Notes: generated from the sequence alone by a model not told the origin. A DNA stretch of 64,000 bases from Flagellimonas olearia (GCF_009184425.1 NZ_WELG01000002.1:496001-560000); one strand, 5' to 3'. Numbered from the stretch's first letter, positions 8,487 through 18,440 are shown. A program made the numbers and translations.

Positions 8487-9560
8487 ATGAAAACAACGCA
8501 TATAGCCTTAACCCTAGTGACTGCTTTGATCCTGTCCTCTTGTGGGGAAAAAGCCCAGCAACGAACCGCGCCACCTCCACCAACCTTAAAGGTGGGCAAT
8601 CTTAAAAAACAAGACATTACCATTTATAAGGTCTATGCCACTTCCATGGAAGGCAAGCAAAATGTTGAGATCTGGCCTAAGGTTTCAGGGTTCGTACAAA
8701 ACATTTATGTGGAAGAAGGACAACAGGTAAAGAAAGGACAGTTATTGTTCAAACTGGAAACACAAACGCTTTCCCAAGATGCGCAAGCAGCCAAAGCTGC
8801 AGTAAATGTGGCCCAAGTTGAAGTAGATAAACTGGTTCCGTTGGTTGAGAAAAATATTATCAGCCAAGTACAATTGGAAACTGCCAAAGCCCAATTGGAG
8901 CAGGCAAAAAGCAACTACAGCAGCATTGCCGCCAATATTGGCTACTCCAATATTGTGAGTCCCGTAAATGGTTACATTGGCGAGATTCCATACAAAGTAG
9001 GGGCTTTGGTCAGCAGCACCATGGGCGAACCATTGACCGTGGTTTCCGATATAAGCGGTATTCGTGCCTATTTTTCCATGACCGAAAAGGAGCTACTGGA
9101 GATGAAAAGCGAGATGACAGATGACGGCTCACAAGTTTCGGCCAAAAATACGCCCGAAGTGGAATTGGTGATGATCAATGGCGAGACCTATCCACAAAAA
9201 GGAAAGATTGCAATGGTGAACAATATCATCAATCCAACTACCGGAAGCGTAACCCTAAGGGCTGATTTTGACAATCCCAGTTTGTTGTTGAGTTCAGGAA
9301 GTACTGGAACCATTAAGGTTCCATCGACCTACGAAGATGTCTTTGTCATCTCCCAATTTGTTACCGTGGATCTACAGGGCACCAAAATGGTGTATGTGTT
9401 GAATGATGACAATACGGTGAAAACCGTTCCCTTGAACATCGTGGCTCAAACGGACAAGGAGTTTATCGTAGAGGAAGGTTTGGAAGAAGGAAGTACCATC
9501 GTTACCGAAGGTGTATCCAAACTTAAGGATGGACAGACCATCAATCCAGTAAAACAATAA
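8487..9560 (+). CDS. RND efflux periplasmic adaptor (membrane fusion lipoprotein)
   Basis: 357 residues from ATG 8487, chosen because it gives a standard lipoprotein signal with the lipobox LILSSC (Cys19); an upstream in-frame ATG at 8442 would add 15 residues. The biotinyl-lipoyl-like hairpin is split by a coiled coil: VSGFVQNIYVEEGQQVKKGQLLFKL then INPVNGYIGEIPYKVGALV-type second half (seen as IVSPVNGYIGEIPYK). Beta-barrel and membrane-proximal domains follow. It bridges the inner-membrane pump and the outer-membrane channel encoded directly downstream. Family and gene order point to an AcrA/MexA-type tripartite exporter of drugs or other amphiphiles. Confidence 0.93.
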   Translation: MKTTHIALTLVTALILSSCGEKAQQRTAPPPPTLKVGNLKKQDITIYKVYATSMEGKQNVEIWPKVSGFVQNIYVEEGQQVKKGQLLFKLETQTLSQDAQAAKAAVNVAQVEVDKLVPLVEKNIISQVQLETAKAQLEQAKSNYSSIAANIGYSNIVSPVNGYIGEIPYKVGALVSSTMGEPLTVVSDISGIRAYFSMTEKELLEMKSEMTDDGSQVSAKNTPEVELVMINGETYPQKGKIAMVNNIINPTTGSVTLRADFDNPSLLLSSGSTGTIKVPSTYEDVFVISQFVTVDLQGTKMVYVLNDDNTVKTVPLNIVAQTDKEFIVEEGLEEGSTIVTEGVSKLKDGQTINPVKQ

Positions 9561-9592
9561 TTACCATCAATCATTTATAGAACGAATTATAT

Positions 9593-12500
9593 ATGTTCCA
9601 AAAATTTATAGATCGTCCTGTACTCTCCACAGTAATATCCGTGATCATTGTGATCTTGGGTATTCTTGGGTTGAGTACATTGCCCGTAGAACAATATCCG
9701 GAGATTGCCCCTCCAACGGTACAGGTAAACGCCAACTATACCGGCGCCAACGCTGAAACGGTACTCAAAAGTGTGGTTATTCCATTGGAAGAGCAAATCA
9801 ACGGTGTGGAGGGCATGACCTACATGACCTCCTCCGCCAGTAACGATGGTACGGCCAATATCAGTGTGTTTTTCGAATTAGGGGTTGACCCGGATATCGC
9901 GGCAGTAAACGTACAGAACCGGGTGGCAAGGGCCAATAGTTTATTACCACAAGAAGTTATAAACACAGGGGTTACCACCCAAAAAGCTCAGAACAGTGCC
10001 TTGCTGTTCTTCTCCATTTATTCCGAAAATAAGGATTACGATGCCACTTTTGTGGAGAACTATGCCAAAATCAACCTTGTGCCCCAATTACAACGGATCA
10101 AAGGGGTAGGTAACGTAAACGTGTTCGGATCCAAGGATTATTCCATGCGTATCTGGATTTCTCCCGATAAAATGGCCGCCTATAATTTGGTGCCCTCCGA
10201 TATTCAAACCGCACTACGTGAGCAGAATACCGAGGCGGCAACAGGTAAGATCGGGGAGAACGCCGATGGTATTTTTGAATATGTAATGAAGTACAAAGGA
10301 CGTTTGTCCGAAGTAAAGGAATACGAAAACATTATTCTTAGAACGACGGACGACGGTGGTTTCCTTCGCCTAAAAGATGTGGCCGAAATAGAGCTTGGTG
10401 CCTTGAGCTACGTAAGGAAAAACTCCGGTATGGGAAATCCTGGTGTTGCTGTGGGTGTTTACCAAACTTCTGGTTCCAATGCCAAGGATATCATTGACGA
10501 GATTGAAACCATTCTGGAGGAATCAAAAGTGGATTTCCCCAAAGGTTTGGATTATGTAATCCCATTTAACTCCAAAGACTTTTTGGACGCTTCCATTGAT
10601 CACGTTGTAAAGACTTTGATTGAGGCATTCATTTTGGTATTTATAGTTGTGTTCCTGTTCCTTCAGGATTTCAGGTCCACTTTAATTCCAGCCATTGCGG
10701 TTCCTGTGGCTATTGTGGGTACTTTTTTCTTCCTGCAATTGTTCGGGTATTCCATCAACATGTTGACCCTTTTCGCCATGATCTTGGCCATTGGTATTGT
10801 GGTGGATGATGCCATTGTGGTGGTCGAGGCTGTACATGCTAAATTGGAAGAAGGGGCAGATTCGGCTAAAACCGCCACCAAGAACGCCATGAGCGAAATT
10901 TCGGGAGCCATTATCTCCATTACCTTGGTGATGTCAGCGGTATTTATCCCTGTTTCCTTTATCCAAGGTTCCTCGGGGGTTTTCTATCAACAATTTGGTA
11001 TTACCCTAGCGGTGGCTATTTTAATTTCGGCCGTGAACGCTTTAACTCTGAGTCCTGCGCTGGCGGCATTGTTCTTAAAGCCTCATGACCATGAAAAGGG
11101 CCAAAAGTCGAATTTCTTGGCCCGATTCTTTAGGGCATTCAACGTTGGCTTTACCGCCATGACCAATAAGTACACCAACACCATTGGCACCTTGGTGAAA
11201 CGTAAATGGATAACCCTTGCCCTTCTAGTGGGCTTTAGTGTGATTGCCATTTTCCTTTTCCGCTCCACCCCATCAGGCTTTGTGCCCGATGAGGACCGTG
11301 GAATGATCTTTGCCAACGTGAGCATGCCTCCTGGTACAACCATTGAAAAAACAGAGGAGACTATCATGAAGTTGGATTCCATTTATGAGTCCATGGATGT
11401 AATCGATGCCCGGATGAGTGTGGCTGGTTTCAGTTTGTTGAACCGGGTGAGTGCTGGGTCTTATGCGTTCTCTATCATGAAATTGAAAGACTGGAGCGAA
11501 AGGGATGCGGATTCCCTATCAGTAAGTGCCACTATGCAGCGTTTATATGGCATCACAGCAGGTTTCAATGATGCACAAATCATATACTTTACCCCTCCCA
11601 GTATCCAAGGATTTGGTACCAGTTCAGGTTTTGATGTTCAGCTTCAGAGCAAAACTGGCGAAGACTGGAATTCCATCAACGATGTGAAAAATCAATTTTT
11701 GGGAGCCTTAAATGCCAGACCTGAAATTCAATATGCCATTTCACAGTTCGATCCCGGTTTCCCTCAGTACGACTTGGATATTGATATGGAAAAAGTAAAA
11801 ATGGCCGGGTTGACCGCCACTGACATATTCAACGCACTCCAGGGTTATTTTGGAGGCATTTATGCTACCGACTTCAACAAATTTGGTAAGCAATATCGTG
11901 TAATGATCCAGGCCAAACCTGAAGACCGTGCCAACGAAAACTCGTTGAACCATATTTTTGTCAGGAACGCCAGCGGGGAATCTGTTGCGGTAAGTCAGTT
12001 TGTGGACCTGAAAAAAATCTATGGCCCGGAAGTTGTGTCGCGTTTCAACCTTTTGAGTTCGGTGAGCATTACAGGGGTTCCTAATCCGGGATACTCTACG
12101 GGTGATGCCATTACTGCCATTGAGGAAGTGGCAGAACAAGTATTGCCCAACTCCTATACCTACGATTATTCTGGATTGACCCGGGAAGAAAGCAATGCGG
12201 GCTCACAGACCATCCTTATTTTTATTTTGAGCTTGGTGTTTGTTTACTTCTTGTTGAGTGCACAATATGAAAGTTACATTTTACCATTTTCCATATTGTT
12301 GTCGCTGCCGTTTGGTATCGCAGGAGCGATTCTTTTCATCAACGTAGCTGGTTTACAGAACAACATCTATTTCCAGATTGCATTGATCATGCTTATTGGT
12401 CTTTTGGCCAAAAATGCCATTTTGATCGTGGAGTTTGCCCTACAGCGTAGACGGGCGGGACTCTCATTGTTTGATGCTGCCGCAGACGGTGCACGGGCAA

Positions 12501-12739
12501 GGTTACGTCCAATTTTGATGACGTCTTTTGCCTTCATCTTCGGTCTATTGCCTTTGGCTCTTTCATCTGGTATTGGTGCGATAGGAAACCAATCCATTGG
12601 TGTGAGTGCCGTAGGCGGAATGTTGGTCGGAACCATTTTGGGAGTATTTGTCATACCAGTACTTTTTGTGGTGTTCCAGGCACTCCAGGAACGTATTTCA
12701 GGGAAGCCCGAAGTAATTCAAAATGAAAACAATGCCTAA
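9593..12739 (+). CDS. RND multidrug efflux permease, AcrB/MexB type (HAE1)
   Basis: 1048 residues, the normal length. It starts MFQKFIDRPVLSTVISVIIV, has twelve membrane helices in two halves, each with a large periplasmic domain. The proton-relay residues are present: D405-D406 in GIVVDDAIVVVEA and K940 in GLLAKNAILIVEFA. It exports substrates from periplasm or outer leaflet using the proton gradient, as a trimer with the adaptor and the outer-membrane channel encoded on either side. It starts 32 bp after the adaptor gene and overlaps the longest reading of the channel gene. Confidence 0.96.
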   Translation: MFQKFIDRPVLSTVISVIIVILGILGLSTLPVEQYPEIAPPTVQVNANYTGANAETVLKSVVIPLEEQINGVEGMTYMTSSASNDGTANISVFFELGVDPDIAAVNVQNRVARANSLLPQEVINTGVTTQKAQNSALLFFSIYSENKDYDATFVENYAKINLVPQLQRIKGVGNVNVFGSKDYSMRIWISPDKMAAYNLVPSDIQTALREQNTEAATGKIGENADGIFEYVMKYKGRLSEVKEYENIILRTTDDGGFLRLKDVAEIELGALSYVRKNSGMGNPGVAVGVYQTSGSNAKDIIDEIETILEESKVDFPKGLDYVIPFNSKDFLDASIDHVVKTLIEAFILVFIVVFLFLQDFRSTLIPAIAVPVAIVGTFFFLQLFGYSINMLTLFAMILAIGIVVDDAIVVVEAVHAKLEEGADSAKTATKNAMSEISGAIISITLVMSAVFIPVSFIQGSSGVFYQQFGITLAVAILISAVNALTLSPALAALFLKPHDHEKGQKSNFLARFFRAFNVGFTAMTNKYTNTIGTLVKRKWITLALLVGFSVIAIFLFRSTPSGFVPDEDRGMIFANVSMPPGTTIEKTEETIMKLDSIYESMDVIDARMSVAGFSLLNRVSAGSYAFSIMKLKDWSERDADSLSVSATMQRLYGITAGFNDAQIIYFTPPSIQGFGTSSGFDVQLQSKTGEDWNSINDVKNQFLGALNARPEIQYAISQFDPGFPQYDLDIDMEKVKMAGLTATDIFNALQGYFGGIYATDFNKFGKQYRVMIQAKPEDRANENSLNHIFVRNASGESVAVSQFVDLKKIYGPEVVSRFNLLSSVSITGVPNPGYSTGDAITAIEEVAEQVLPNSYTYDYSGLTREESNAGSQTILIFILSLVFVYFLLSAQYESYILPFSILLSLPFGIAGAILFINVAGLQNNIYFQIALIMLIGLLAKNAILIVEFALQRRRAGLSLFDAAADGARARLRPILMTSFAFIFGLLPLALSSGIGAIGNQSIGVSAVGGMLVGTILGVFVIPVLFVVFQALQERISGKPEVIQNENNA

Positions 12740-12770
12740 TTATCCTTTGATCGAACAAAGTATATCATCC

Positions 12771-14171
12771 ATGAAAATAAAATCGACATATAAACTGCTC
12801 TTGGTTCTTACGGTGCCTCTTTTGTTGCAATCGTGCTTTGTGGCCAAAAACTACTCAAGACCAGAAGTAGGGACAGAAAATCTCTATCGAACCGATAATT
12901 TGCCTCAGGACAGTATTTCCATGGCCGACGTATCTTGGAAAAACTTGTTCAACGATGGGCAACTAAAGTCCTACATTGAACAAGGTCTGGAGAACAACAT
13001 AGATATCCGGATTGCGCTACAGAATATTGTGGCCGCCGAAGCTTATGTAAAACAAGGTAAGGCTGGTTACTATCCTACGCTTTCAGGGACCGCCAGTTTT
13101 ACGAGGACCAAAAACTCCCGAAACAGTCAGTTCGGTAGCTTTTTTACCAGTGCTTTGGAGCAATACGAATTATCCGGGAGTCTTTCGTGGGAAGCCGATG
13201 TCTGGGGTAAGATAAGGAGCAATAAAAGGGCTGCGGGAGCCTCTTATCTGCAGAGTGTGGCCGCACATCAAGCTGTTAAAACAAATTTAGTGGCGAGCAT
13301 TGCCAGCACCTACTATCAGTTAATGGCCCTTGATAAACAATTGGAAGTATCCAAACAAACATTGGAAGCCAGAAAGTACAGTTTGGAGACCACTGTGGCA
13401 CTGAAAGATGCAGGCCAAGTGACCGAAGTTGCCGTAAAACAGACGGAAGCACAAGTCCATACCACTGAAATTATTGTGATCGACCTTGAGAACAATATCA
13501 AACTTTTGGAGAACGCTTTCAGTATTCTTTTGGGTGAAGCACCACAGAAAATTCAACGTGGTAGTTTGGATAATCAGAGCATTGATACCGAATTGAAGAC
13601 CGGCGTACCCCATTTGTTACTTGCCAATCGTCCCGATGTGATGCAGGCAGAATACGGTCTTATCAATGCTTTTGAATTGACCAATGTGGCCAAAAGCAGT
13701 TTGTACCCTTCTTTAAGTTTATCCGCCAACGGAGGTTTTCAAAGTTTGGAGTTTGATAATTGGTTGGATGCCAGTTCCTTATTTTCCTCTTTGGTGGGGT
13801 CCTTGACCCAACCCATTTTTAACGGAAGACGACTGCGCACCCAAATGGAAGTGGCCAAAGCCCAACAAGAACAGGCCCTGCTAACCTATAAACAAGCCTT
13901 GCTTACCGCTGGCAGGGAAGTAAGCGATGCTTTATACACATACGATGCCGAGACCCAAAAATTGGAAGCCCGTGCCAAGGAACTGGAGGCCTATACCGTT
14001 GCAGAGGACTATTCGGAAGAATTGCTGAACAATGGTCTGGCCAACTATCTGGAAGTATTGACTGCCCGGCAAAATGCGCTGAACTCAGAATTGAGCTATG
14101 TGGATTCCCAATATGGACAATTGAACGCCATAGTGGAACTATATAGGGCCCTGGGAGGAGGTTGGCAGTAA
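12771..14171 (+). CDS. TolC/OprM-type outer-membrane efflux lipoprotein (NodT family)
   Basis: 466 residues from ATG 12771, which gives a clean lipoprotein signal with lipobox LLLQSC (Cys22). An in-frame ATG at 12723, inside the end of the pump gene, would add 16 residues without improving the signal. Two repeats of the outer-membrane efflux domain are seen: DGQLKSYIEQGLENNIDIRI and LLANRPDVMQAEYGLINAFE, with the TSALEQYELSGSLSWEADVW and GSLTQPIFNGRRL landmarks. It forms the trimeric exit duct of the exporter. Ten bases separate it from the TetR gene. Confidence 0.93.
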   Translation: MKIKSTYKLLLVLTVPLLLQSCFVAKNYSRPEVGTENLYRTDNLPQDSISMADVSWKNLFNDGQLKSYIEQGLENNIDIRIALQNIVAAEAYVKQGKAGYYPTLSGTASFTRTKNSRNSQFGSFFTSALEQYELSGSLSWEADVWGKIRSNKRAAGASYLQSVAAHQAVKTNLVASIASTYYQLMALDKQLEVSKQTLEARKYSLETTVALKDAGQVTEVAVKQTEAQVHTTEIIVIDLENNIKLLENAFSILLGEAPQKIQRGSLDNQSIDTELKTGVPHLLLANRPDVMQAEYGLINAFELTNVAKSSLYPSLSLSANGGFQSLEFDNWLDASSLFSSLVGSLTQPIFNGRRLRTQMEVAKAQQEQALLTYKQALLTAGREVSDALYTYDAETQKLEARAKELEAYTVAEDYSEELLNNGLANYLEVLTARQNALNSELSYVDSQYGQLNAIVELYRALGGGWQ

Positions 14172-14181
14172 AAACAGGACC

Positions 14182-14790
14182 ATGGAAAATAAAAAAGAGT
14201 TACTGGAATGTGCCTTTTCCAATTTTTCAAAATTTGGGAGCAAACGCTTTTCCATGGACGAGTTGGCCCATGATCTGGGCATTTCAAAAAAAACCATATA
14301 CAAACATTTTCAAAGTAAGGAAGAGCTGGTCATGGAAAGTCTTCAATGCTTTTTACGCAAAGTACGAAGCACCATTGATGATCACATGCAGGAGAGCCCC
14401 AATGAAGACCAGCCCTTGCTTACCATTGTGTACATATATAAGTTGGGGCTTGACCATCTGCAAGGTATAAGCCCAGCTTTCTTTTATGGCCTAAACAAAT
14501 ACTACTACAAGGCTGCTCAGGTTTATTCCGAATTTAGGGAAGATCTCGTTTGGAATGTAGTACACCCTTTACTGCTGAAGGCCCAAAACCAAGGGCAAAT
14601 ACGTCCCAACGTCAATGTGGAATTGGTCTGTAAACTTTTTCTATTGAGATTGGAAGACACGGTATATTCCAAAGCCAATCTGTTTGACGAATATAGCGCC
14701 CAAGAATTGCTGGATCATGTTATTATAAACAATCTAAGGGGCGTTCTTACCCTGGAATATCTTCAAAATTGCCCCTACGAAAGCTATTAG
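14182..14790 (+). CDS. TetR-family transcriptional regulator at end of RND operon
   Basis: 202 residues. The N-terminal TetR helix-turn-helix is clear at about 10-55 (FSKFGSKRFSMDELAHDLGI, then SKKTIYKHFQSKEELVMESL). The C-terminal ligand-binding part is not assignable. It starts 10 bp after the channel gene, so it is most likely transcribed with the pump and may feed back on it or on another target. Together with the MarR-type regulator at the head of the operon this gives the cluster two local regulators. Confidence 0.88.
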   Translation: MENKKELLECAFSNFSKFGSKRFSMDELAHDLGISKKTIYKHFQSKEELVMESLQCFLRKVRSTIDDHMQESPNEDQPLLTIVYIYKLGLDHLQGISPAFFYGLNKYYYKAAQVYSEFREDLVWNVVHPLLLKAQNQGQIRPNVNVELVCKLFLLRLEDTVYSKANLFDEYSAQELLDHVIINNLRGVLTLEYLQNCPYESY

Positions 14791-14865
14791 TCCATAGCTT
14801 TTCTCTAACCAACCCTGAAAACACTTCTCCATATAAATGTGTACCTTTCTAAAAAACAGAAAGCC

Positions 14866-16170
14866 ATGCATTTTAAACACTTAACCACAGTACTTTTTGT
14901 GGTATTGTTGGTAGGTATCCCCAGCAATGCACAGAAAAAATCCTTTACGGTAAACCAAGACCGACTTGAAAAACGAATTTTTGATCTGGCCGATTTTGGA
15001 ATACAGGAAAATGGGGAAACGGAGCGTGTTGCTTTCAGCGATGCCGATATTGCCGCCAGAGAATGGGTCATTCAGACCATGAAAGATTTAGACTTGACCG
15101 TCACCGTGGATGTTGCTGGTAACATCATTGGCAAACGGGAAGGCTCCCATGCCTCAAAGAAGCCCATTTCCTTTGGGTCCCATATAGACCGGGTGCCCCA
15201 TGGTGGAAATTATGATGGTTGTGTAGGTTCTATGGCCGCTTTGGAGGTTATGGAAGTGCTTAAAGAAAATAACATAAAAACAAAGCATCCCTTGGAAGTC
15301 ATTATTTTCCCAAATGAAGAAGGAGGAGTCATGGGGAGTAGGGCCATGTCTGGAAACTTGAGCAAAGCAGCTTTTGATGTGGTCAATTCCACGGGATTTT
15401 CCATGGGAGAGGGCATTATGCGATTGGGAGGAGATACCACAAGGATTACGGAAGCCATCCGTAAAAAAGGAAGTATGGCGGCCTTTCTGGAACTTCATAT
15501 TGAACAGGGTGGTGTCTTGGAAAAAGAAGGTCTTAACATTGGCGTTGTGGAAGGTATTGTGGGGCTGAAATGGTGGGATGTGACCTTTACCGGCTTTGCC
15601 AACCATGCGGGTACCACCCCGATGGATGCAAGACAGGATGCCTTGTTGGCAGCGGCCCAATTCATTGTTGCTGTAAATGAAGTCACCAATAGTTTTGAGG
15701 GCAGTCAAGTGGGTACGGTTGGACGTATAAAGGCTGAACCCGGGGCGCCCAATGTCATTCCTGGAAAAGTAGTGGCCAGTTTGGAGATTAGGGACCTCTC
15801 TTCCGAAGTCATTGAAAACGTTTTTCAGGCCATTAAGGCCAAGGCCAAGGAAATTTCAACCAATTCCGGTGTGGAGATTGAGTTCCATCCCTTGGATACC
15901 ACCGCTGATCCTGCCCTAACGGACCAAGGCATTCAAAAAGAAATAGAGAACTCCACCAAAAACTTGGGACTTACTTTTAAATATATGCCCAGCGGCGCGG
16001 GTCACGATGCCCAAGACATGGCACGGATTGCCCCAACCGGGATGATTTTTGTGCCCAGTAAGGGGGGAATCAGCCATTCACCAAAAGAGTTTACCTCAGC
16101 CCAAGACATGGCCAATGGAGCCAATGTTTTGCTCAATACGATTTTGGTCCTGGACAAAAAGCTGGATTGA
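14866..16170 (+). CDS. Secreted M20-family amidohydrolase (allantoate/ureidopropionase type)
   Basis: 434 residues from ATG 14866, which begins a good signal peptide (HFKHLTTVLFVVLLVGIPSNA); an in-frame GTG at 14839 overlaps a promoter-like TACCTTTC. Metal ligands are visible: H in GSHIDRVPHGG, D in GNYDGCVGSM, E-E in FPNEEGGVMGSR and H in ELHIEQGGVLE, then the H in AGHDAQDM. This pattern is that of Zn-dependent N-carbamoyl amino acid / allantoate amidohydrolases (HyuC/AllC group). The exact substrate is not certain, and the signal peptide places it in the periplasm, unlike the classical cytoplasmic members. Confidence 0.87.
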   Translation: MHFKHLTTVLFVVLLVGIPSNAQKKSFTVNQDRLEKRIFDLADFGIQENGETERVAFSDADIAAREWVIQTMKDLDLTVTVDVAGNIIGKREGSHASKKPISFGSHIDRVPHGGNYDGCVGSMAALEVMEVLKENNIKTKHPLEVIIFPNEEGGVMGSRAMSGNLSKAAFDVVNSTGFSMGEGIMRLGGDTTRITEAIRKKGSMAAFLELHIEQGGVLEKEGLNIGVVEGIVGLKWWDVTFTGFANHAGTTPMDARQDALLAAAQFIVAVNEVTNSFEGSQVGTVGRIKAEPGAPNVIPGKVVASLEIRDLSSEVIENVFQAIKAKAKEISTNSGVEIEFHPLDTTADPALTDQGIQKEIENSTKNLGLTFKYMPSGAGHDAQDMARIAPTGMIFVPSKGGISHSPKEFTSAQDMANGANVLLNTILVLDKKLD

Positions 16171-16176
16171 TCCAAA

Positions 16177-16845
16177 CTATGGTTTCTTCCCTAAAGCTAT
16201 TTTGTAGGCAGCATTGGCAATCAACCCAATACTAAGCCAATACGTTACCAAAATAAGAACACTGGCATAGTTAAAAGGTGCTTTGAACTTATTAATGGCC
16301 AGCAAGGTATCCGAAAGCATAAAAAATAGCACAGCCAACGCTATCCATGCGTATGCCTTTGCCTTGTCCCTTAGATATAGGCCTATTCCTTGCCATGCCA
16401 TTGCAGTAATCACCAAAACATAGAACAGAACAGGTACCATAAAATCCCCTAAATCCGGTTTTAACCAAAAGAAAATAGCTCCTCCTATCAAGAAAAGAAC
16501 CACAAACGAAACCCAATGGAACCAAAAGGCCTTGTGTTGGATAAATGCCACAATGAAGAGGAGGTGTGCCAGTAAAAAAGCGACCAATCCAAAGACAAAA
16601 TAGCCTGAATCAAGCAAAAGCACATCGCCCAGCAAACAAAACGCCAAAGCCACAAGGATAAGCTTGGTAAACTTTGCGAATAATCCCTTCGGGATAAAAA
16701 ACAGGAGTGATAGTATGGAAATGGTGGTCAATGGTTTCAAGAACATATAGACCATTTTATACCCCAAATACTCAGTACATATGGCTGCCAAGGCCAACAC
16801 CAAGCTAATCAGATTAATCGTGCTTTGTCTTTTATGGTCTACCAT
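16177..16845 (-). CDS. YhhN/TMEM86-family membrane protein, lysoplasmalogenase-like
   Basis: 222 residues with about eight membrane helices. Family landmarks are KPLTT near the first helices, LLGDVLLL, FLLAHLLFI, FMLSDTLLAINKF and TYWLSIGLIA; the two conserved aspartates lie in LLGD and LSDT. Eukaryotic members hydrolyse the vinyl-ether bond of lysoplasmalogen; the role in Bacteroidota is not settled. The start overlaps the end of the CYTH gene by 7 bp, so the two are translationally coupled. It ends convergently 6 bp from the amidohydrolase. Confidence 0.8.
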   Translation of the reverse strand: MVDHKRQSTINLISLVLALAAICTEYLGYKMVYMFLKPLTTISILSLLFFIPKGLFAKFTKLILVALAFCLLGDVLLLDSGYFVFGLVAFLLAHLLFIVAFIQHKAFWFHWVSFVVLFLIGGAIFFWLKPDLGDFMVPVLFYVLVITAMAWQGIGLYLRDKAKAYAWIALAVLFFMLSDTLLAINKFKAPFNYASVLILVTYWLSIGLIANAAYKIALGKKP

Positions 16846-17312
16846 TCGGTAAATGGTTTTTGACTGAGTTGCGAATTGTAATATTTTTTCTGGCCGGTGA
16901 CCTCTTCGCCCAACCAGCTGGGTCTCTCAAAAAACTCATCTTCATGCTGAAGTTCCACCTCGGCAACTACCAACCCTTTGTTTTCTCCCAAAAATTCATC
17001 CACCTCGAACACATGGTCGCCCAATGGCACCATGAAACGCACTTTTTCCAAGATGACATCCTTGCACAGATCTATCAGATTGGTGGCTTCAGCAGCGCTG
17101 ATTTCGGTTTCCCATTCAAATCGTGAGGTGCCGGACGCATTACTGGCTCCTTTCACGGTCAAAAAACCTTGGTTCCCCATGATTCGTACCCGTACCGTTC
17201 TTTGGGGGTCCGTACTCAAAAAACCCTGTGCTATGCGAATGCTTGATGCGGCTTCTTGCTGGTAGGCATCGGAAGTTACCAAAAACTTTCGCTCAATTTC
17301 CAAGTGTTCCAT
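16839..17312 (-). CDS. CYTH-domain protein (triphosphate tunnel metalloenzyme)
   Basis: 157 residues from ATG 17312 (a TTG one codon earlier is less likely). The CYTH signature EIERKFLV is at residues 4-11. Charged strand pairs follow (RTVRVRIMGNQGFLTVKG, FEWETEI, EKVRFMVPLGDHVFEVDEF, VAEVELQHEDE), as expected for the beta tunnel that binds triphosphates and divalent metals. Bacterial members are often inorganic triphosphatases. It is divergent from dinB with only 27 bp between the start codons, so their promoters overlap. Confidence 0.88.
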   Translation of the reverse strand: MEHLEIERKFLVTSDAYQQEAASSIRIAQGFLSTDPQRTVRVRIMGNQGFLTVKGASNASGTSRFEWETEISAAEATNLIDLCKDVILEKVRFMVPLGDHVFEVDEFLGENKGLVVAEVELQHEDEFFERPSWLGEEVTGQKKYYNSQLSQKPFTEW

Positions 17313-17328
17313 CAAACTAAATATACCC

Positions 17329-17336
17329 TAAATTTG
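17329..17336 (+). promoter_or_regulatory. -7 promoter element of dinB, TAAATTTG
   Basis: Exact TAnnTTTG match directly upstream of dinB. No TTG lies 19 bp upstream. If used, transcription would begin at or just after the start codon region. Confidence 0.35.
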
Positions 17337-17339
17337 AGT

Positions 17340-18440
17340 ATGGATTTTGATTTTCCCTTAAGAAAAATCATTCATGTGGACATGGATGCGTTCTATGCCT
17401 CCGTGGAACAGCACGATAATCCCGAGCTGAAGGGGAAACCCATTGCGGTGGGAGGCGGCTCAAAGCGGGGAGTAGTCTCCGCTGCCAGCTATGAGGCGCG
17501 TATATTTGGAGTGCGCAGTGCCATGGCCGGATCCATTGCCCAAAGGAACTGTCCGGATCTGATCTTTGTAAAACCCAGATTTGAGCGCTACAAAGAGGTT
17601 TCCTATGAAATTCGGAGCATATTCTTTGAATATACAGACCTTGTGGAGCCCCTTTCTTTGGACGAAGCGTATTTGGACGTTACTGAGAATAAAAAGGGAA
17701 ACCCTTCCGCTACCTTGATCGCCAAGGAAATCCGTCAAAAAATCCTGGAGAAAACCGGACTTACGGCATCGGCAGGAATTTCCATCAATAAATTCATTGC
17801 CAAAGTAGCTAGTGACTACAACAAACCCAACGGCCAAAAAACGGTGAACCCCGAAGAGGTCATCCAGTTTTTGGAAGACCTGGACATTCGTAAGTTCTAT
17901 GGCGTGGGTAAGGTAACCGCGGAAAAAATGTACCGCTTGGGCATTTTCACCGGAAAGGACCTCAAACAAAGATCGCTGGAATTTTTGGATGAAAAGTTCG
18001 GGAAAAGCGGCTCCTACTACTATCATGTGGTCCGGGGCATACACCACAGTGCGGTAAAGCCCCATCGAACTCCAAAATCGGTTGGGGCGGAGCGTACATT
18101 TTTTGAAAACTTGAGCAGTGAAATCTTTATGCTGGAAAAGTTGGAGAACATTGCTTCGGAGTTGGAAAGAAGACTTCAAAAATCCAAAATCGCAGGGAAA
18201 ACCGTGACCCTGAAAATCAAATACAGTGACTTTACCCTCCAAACCAGAAGCAAGACCCTACCCTATTATATCGCAAGTAAGGACCTTATTCTTGAAACGG
18301 CCAGAGAACTCCTGTATCAATCCTCCCTAGAAAATTCAGTGCGGTTATTGGGTATCTCATTGGCCAACCTCAATACTGAAAAACAAAAGGAGGCAACAGA
18401 AAAAGAAGTGGTATCCGTTCAGCTCAGGTTCGATTTTTAG
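17340..18440 (+). CDS. dinB: DNA polymerase IV (Y-family)
   Basis: 366 residues from ATG 17340; a longer in-frame reading from 17256 would run back through the divergent CYTH gene. Y-family motifs are clear: HVDMDAFYASVEQ with the first catalytic Asp, the SAASYEARIFGVRSAM region, and PLSLDEAYLDVT with the catalytic Asp-Glu pair. The helix-hairpin-helix thumb (KFYGVGKVTAEKMYRLGI) and little-finger domain follow. It performs error-prone translesion synthesis. A TAAATTTG -7 element ends 3 bp before the start, so the mRNA would be nearly leaderless. Confidence 0.95.
   Translation: MDFDFPLRKIIHVDMDAFYASVEQHDNPELKGKPIAVGGGSKRGVVSAASYEARIFGVRSAMAGSIAQRNCPDLIFVKPRFERYKEVSYEIRSIFFEYTDLVEPLSLDEAYLDVTENKKGNPSATLIAKEIRQKILEKTGLTASAGISINKFIAKVASDYNKPNGQKTVNPEEVIQFLEDLDIRKFYGVGKVTAEKMYRLGIFTGKDLKQRSLEFLDEKFGKSGSYYYHVVRGIHHSAVKPHRTPKSVGAERTFFENLSSEIFMLEKLENIASELERRLQKSKIAGKTVTLKIKYSDFTLQTRSKTLPYYIASKDLILETARELLYQSSLENSVRLLGISLANLNTEKQKEATEKEVVSVQLRFDF

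Noticed and set aside
17256-17339. N-terminal extension of DNA polymerase IV
   Set aside because: It runs through the first codons of the divergent CYTH gene; family proteins start near the HVDMDAFYAS motif.
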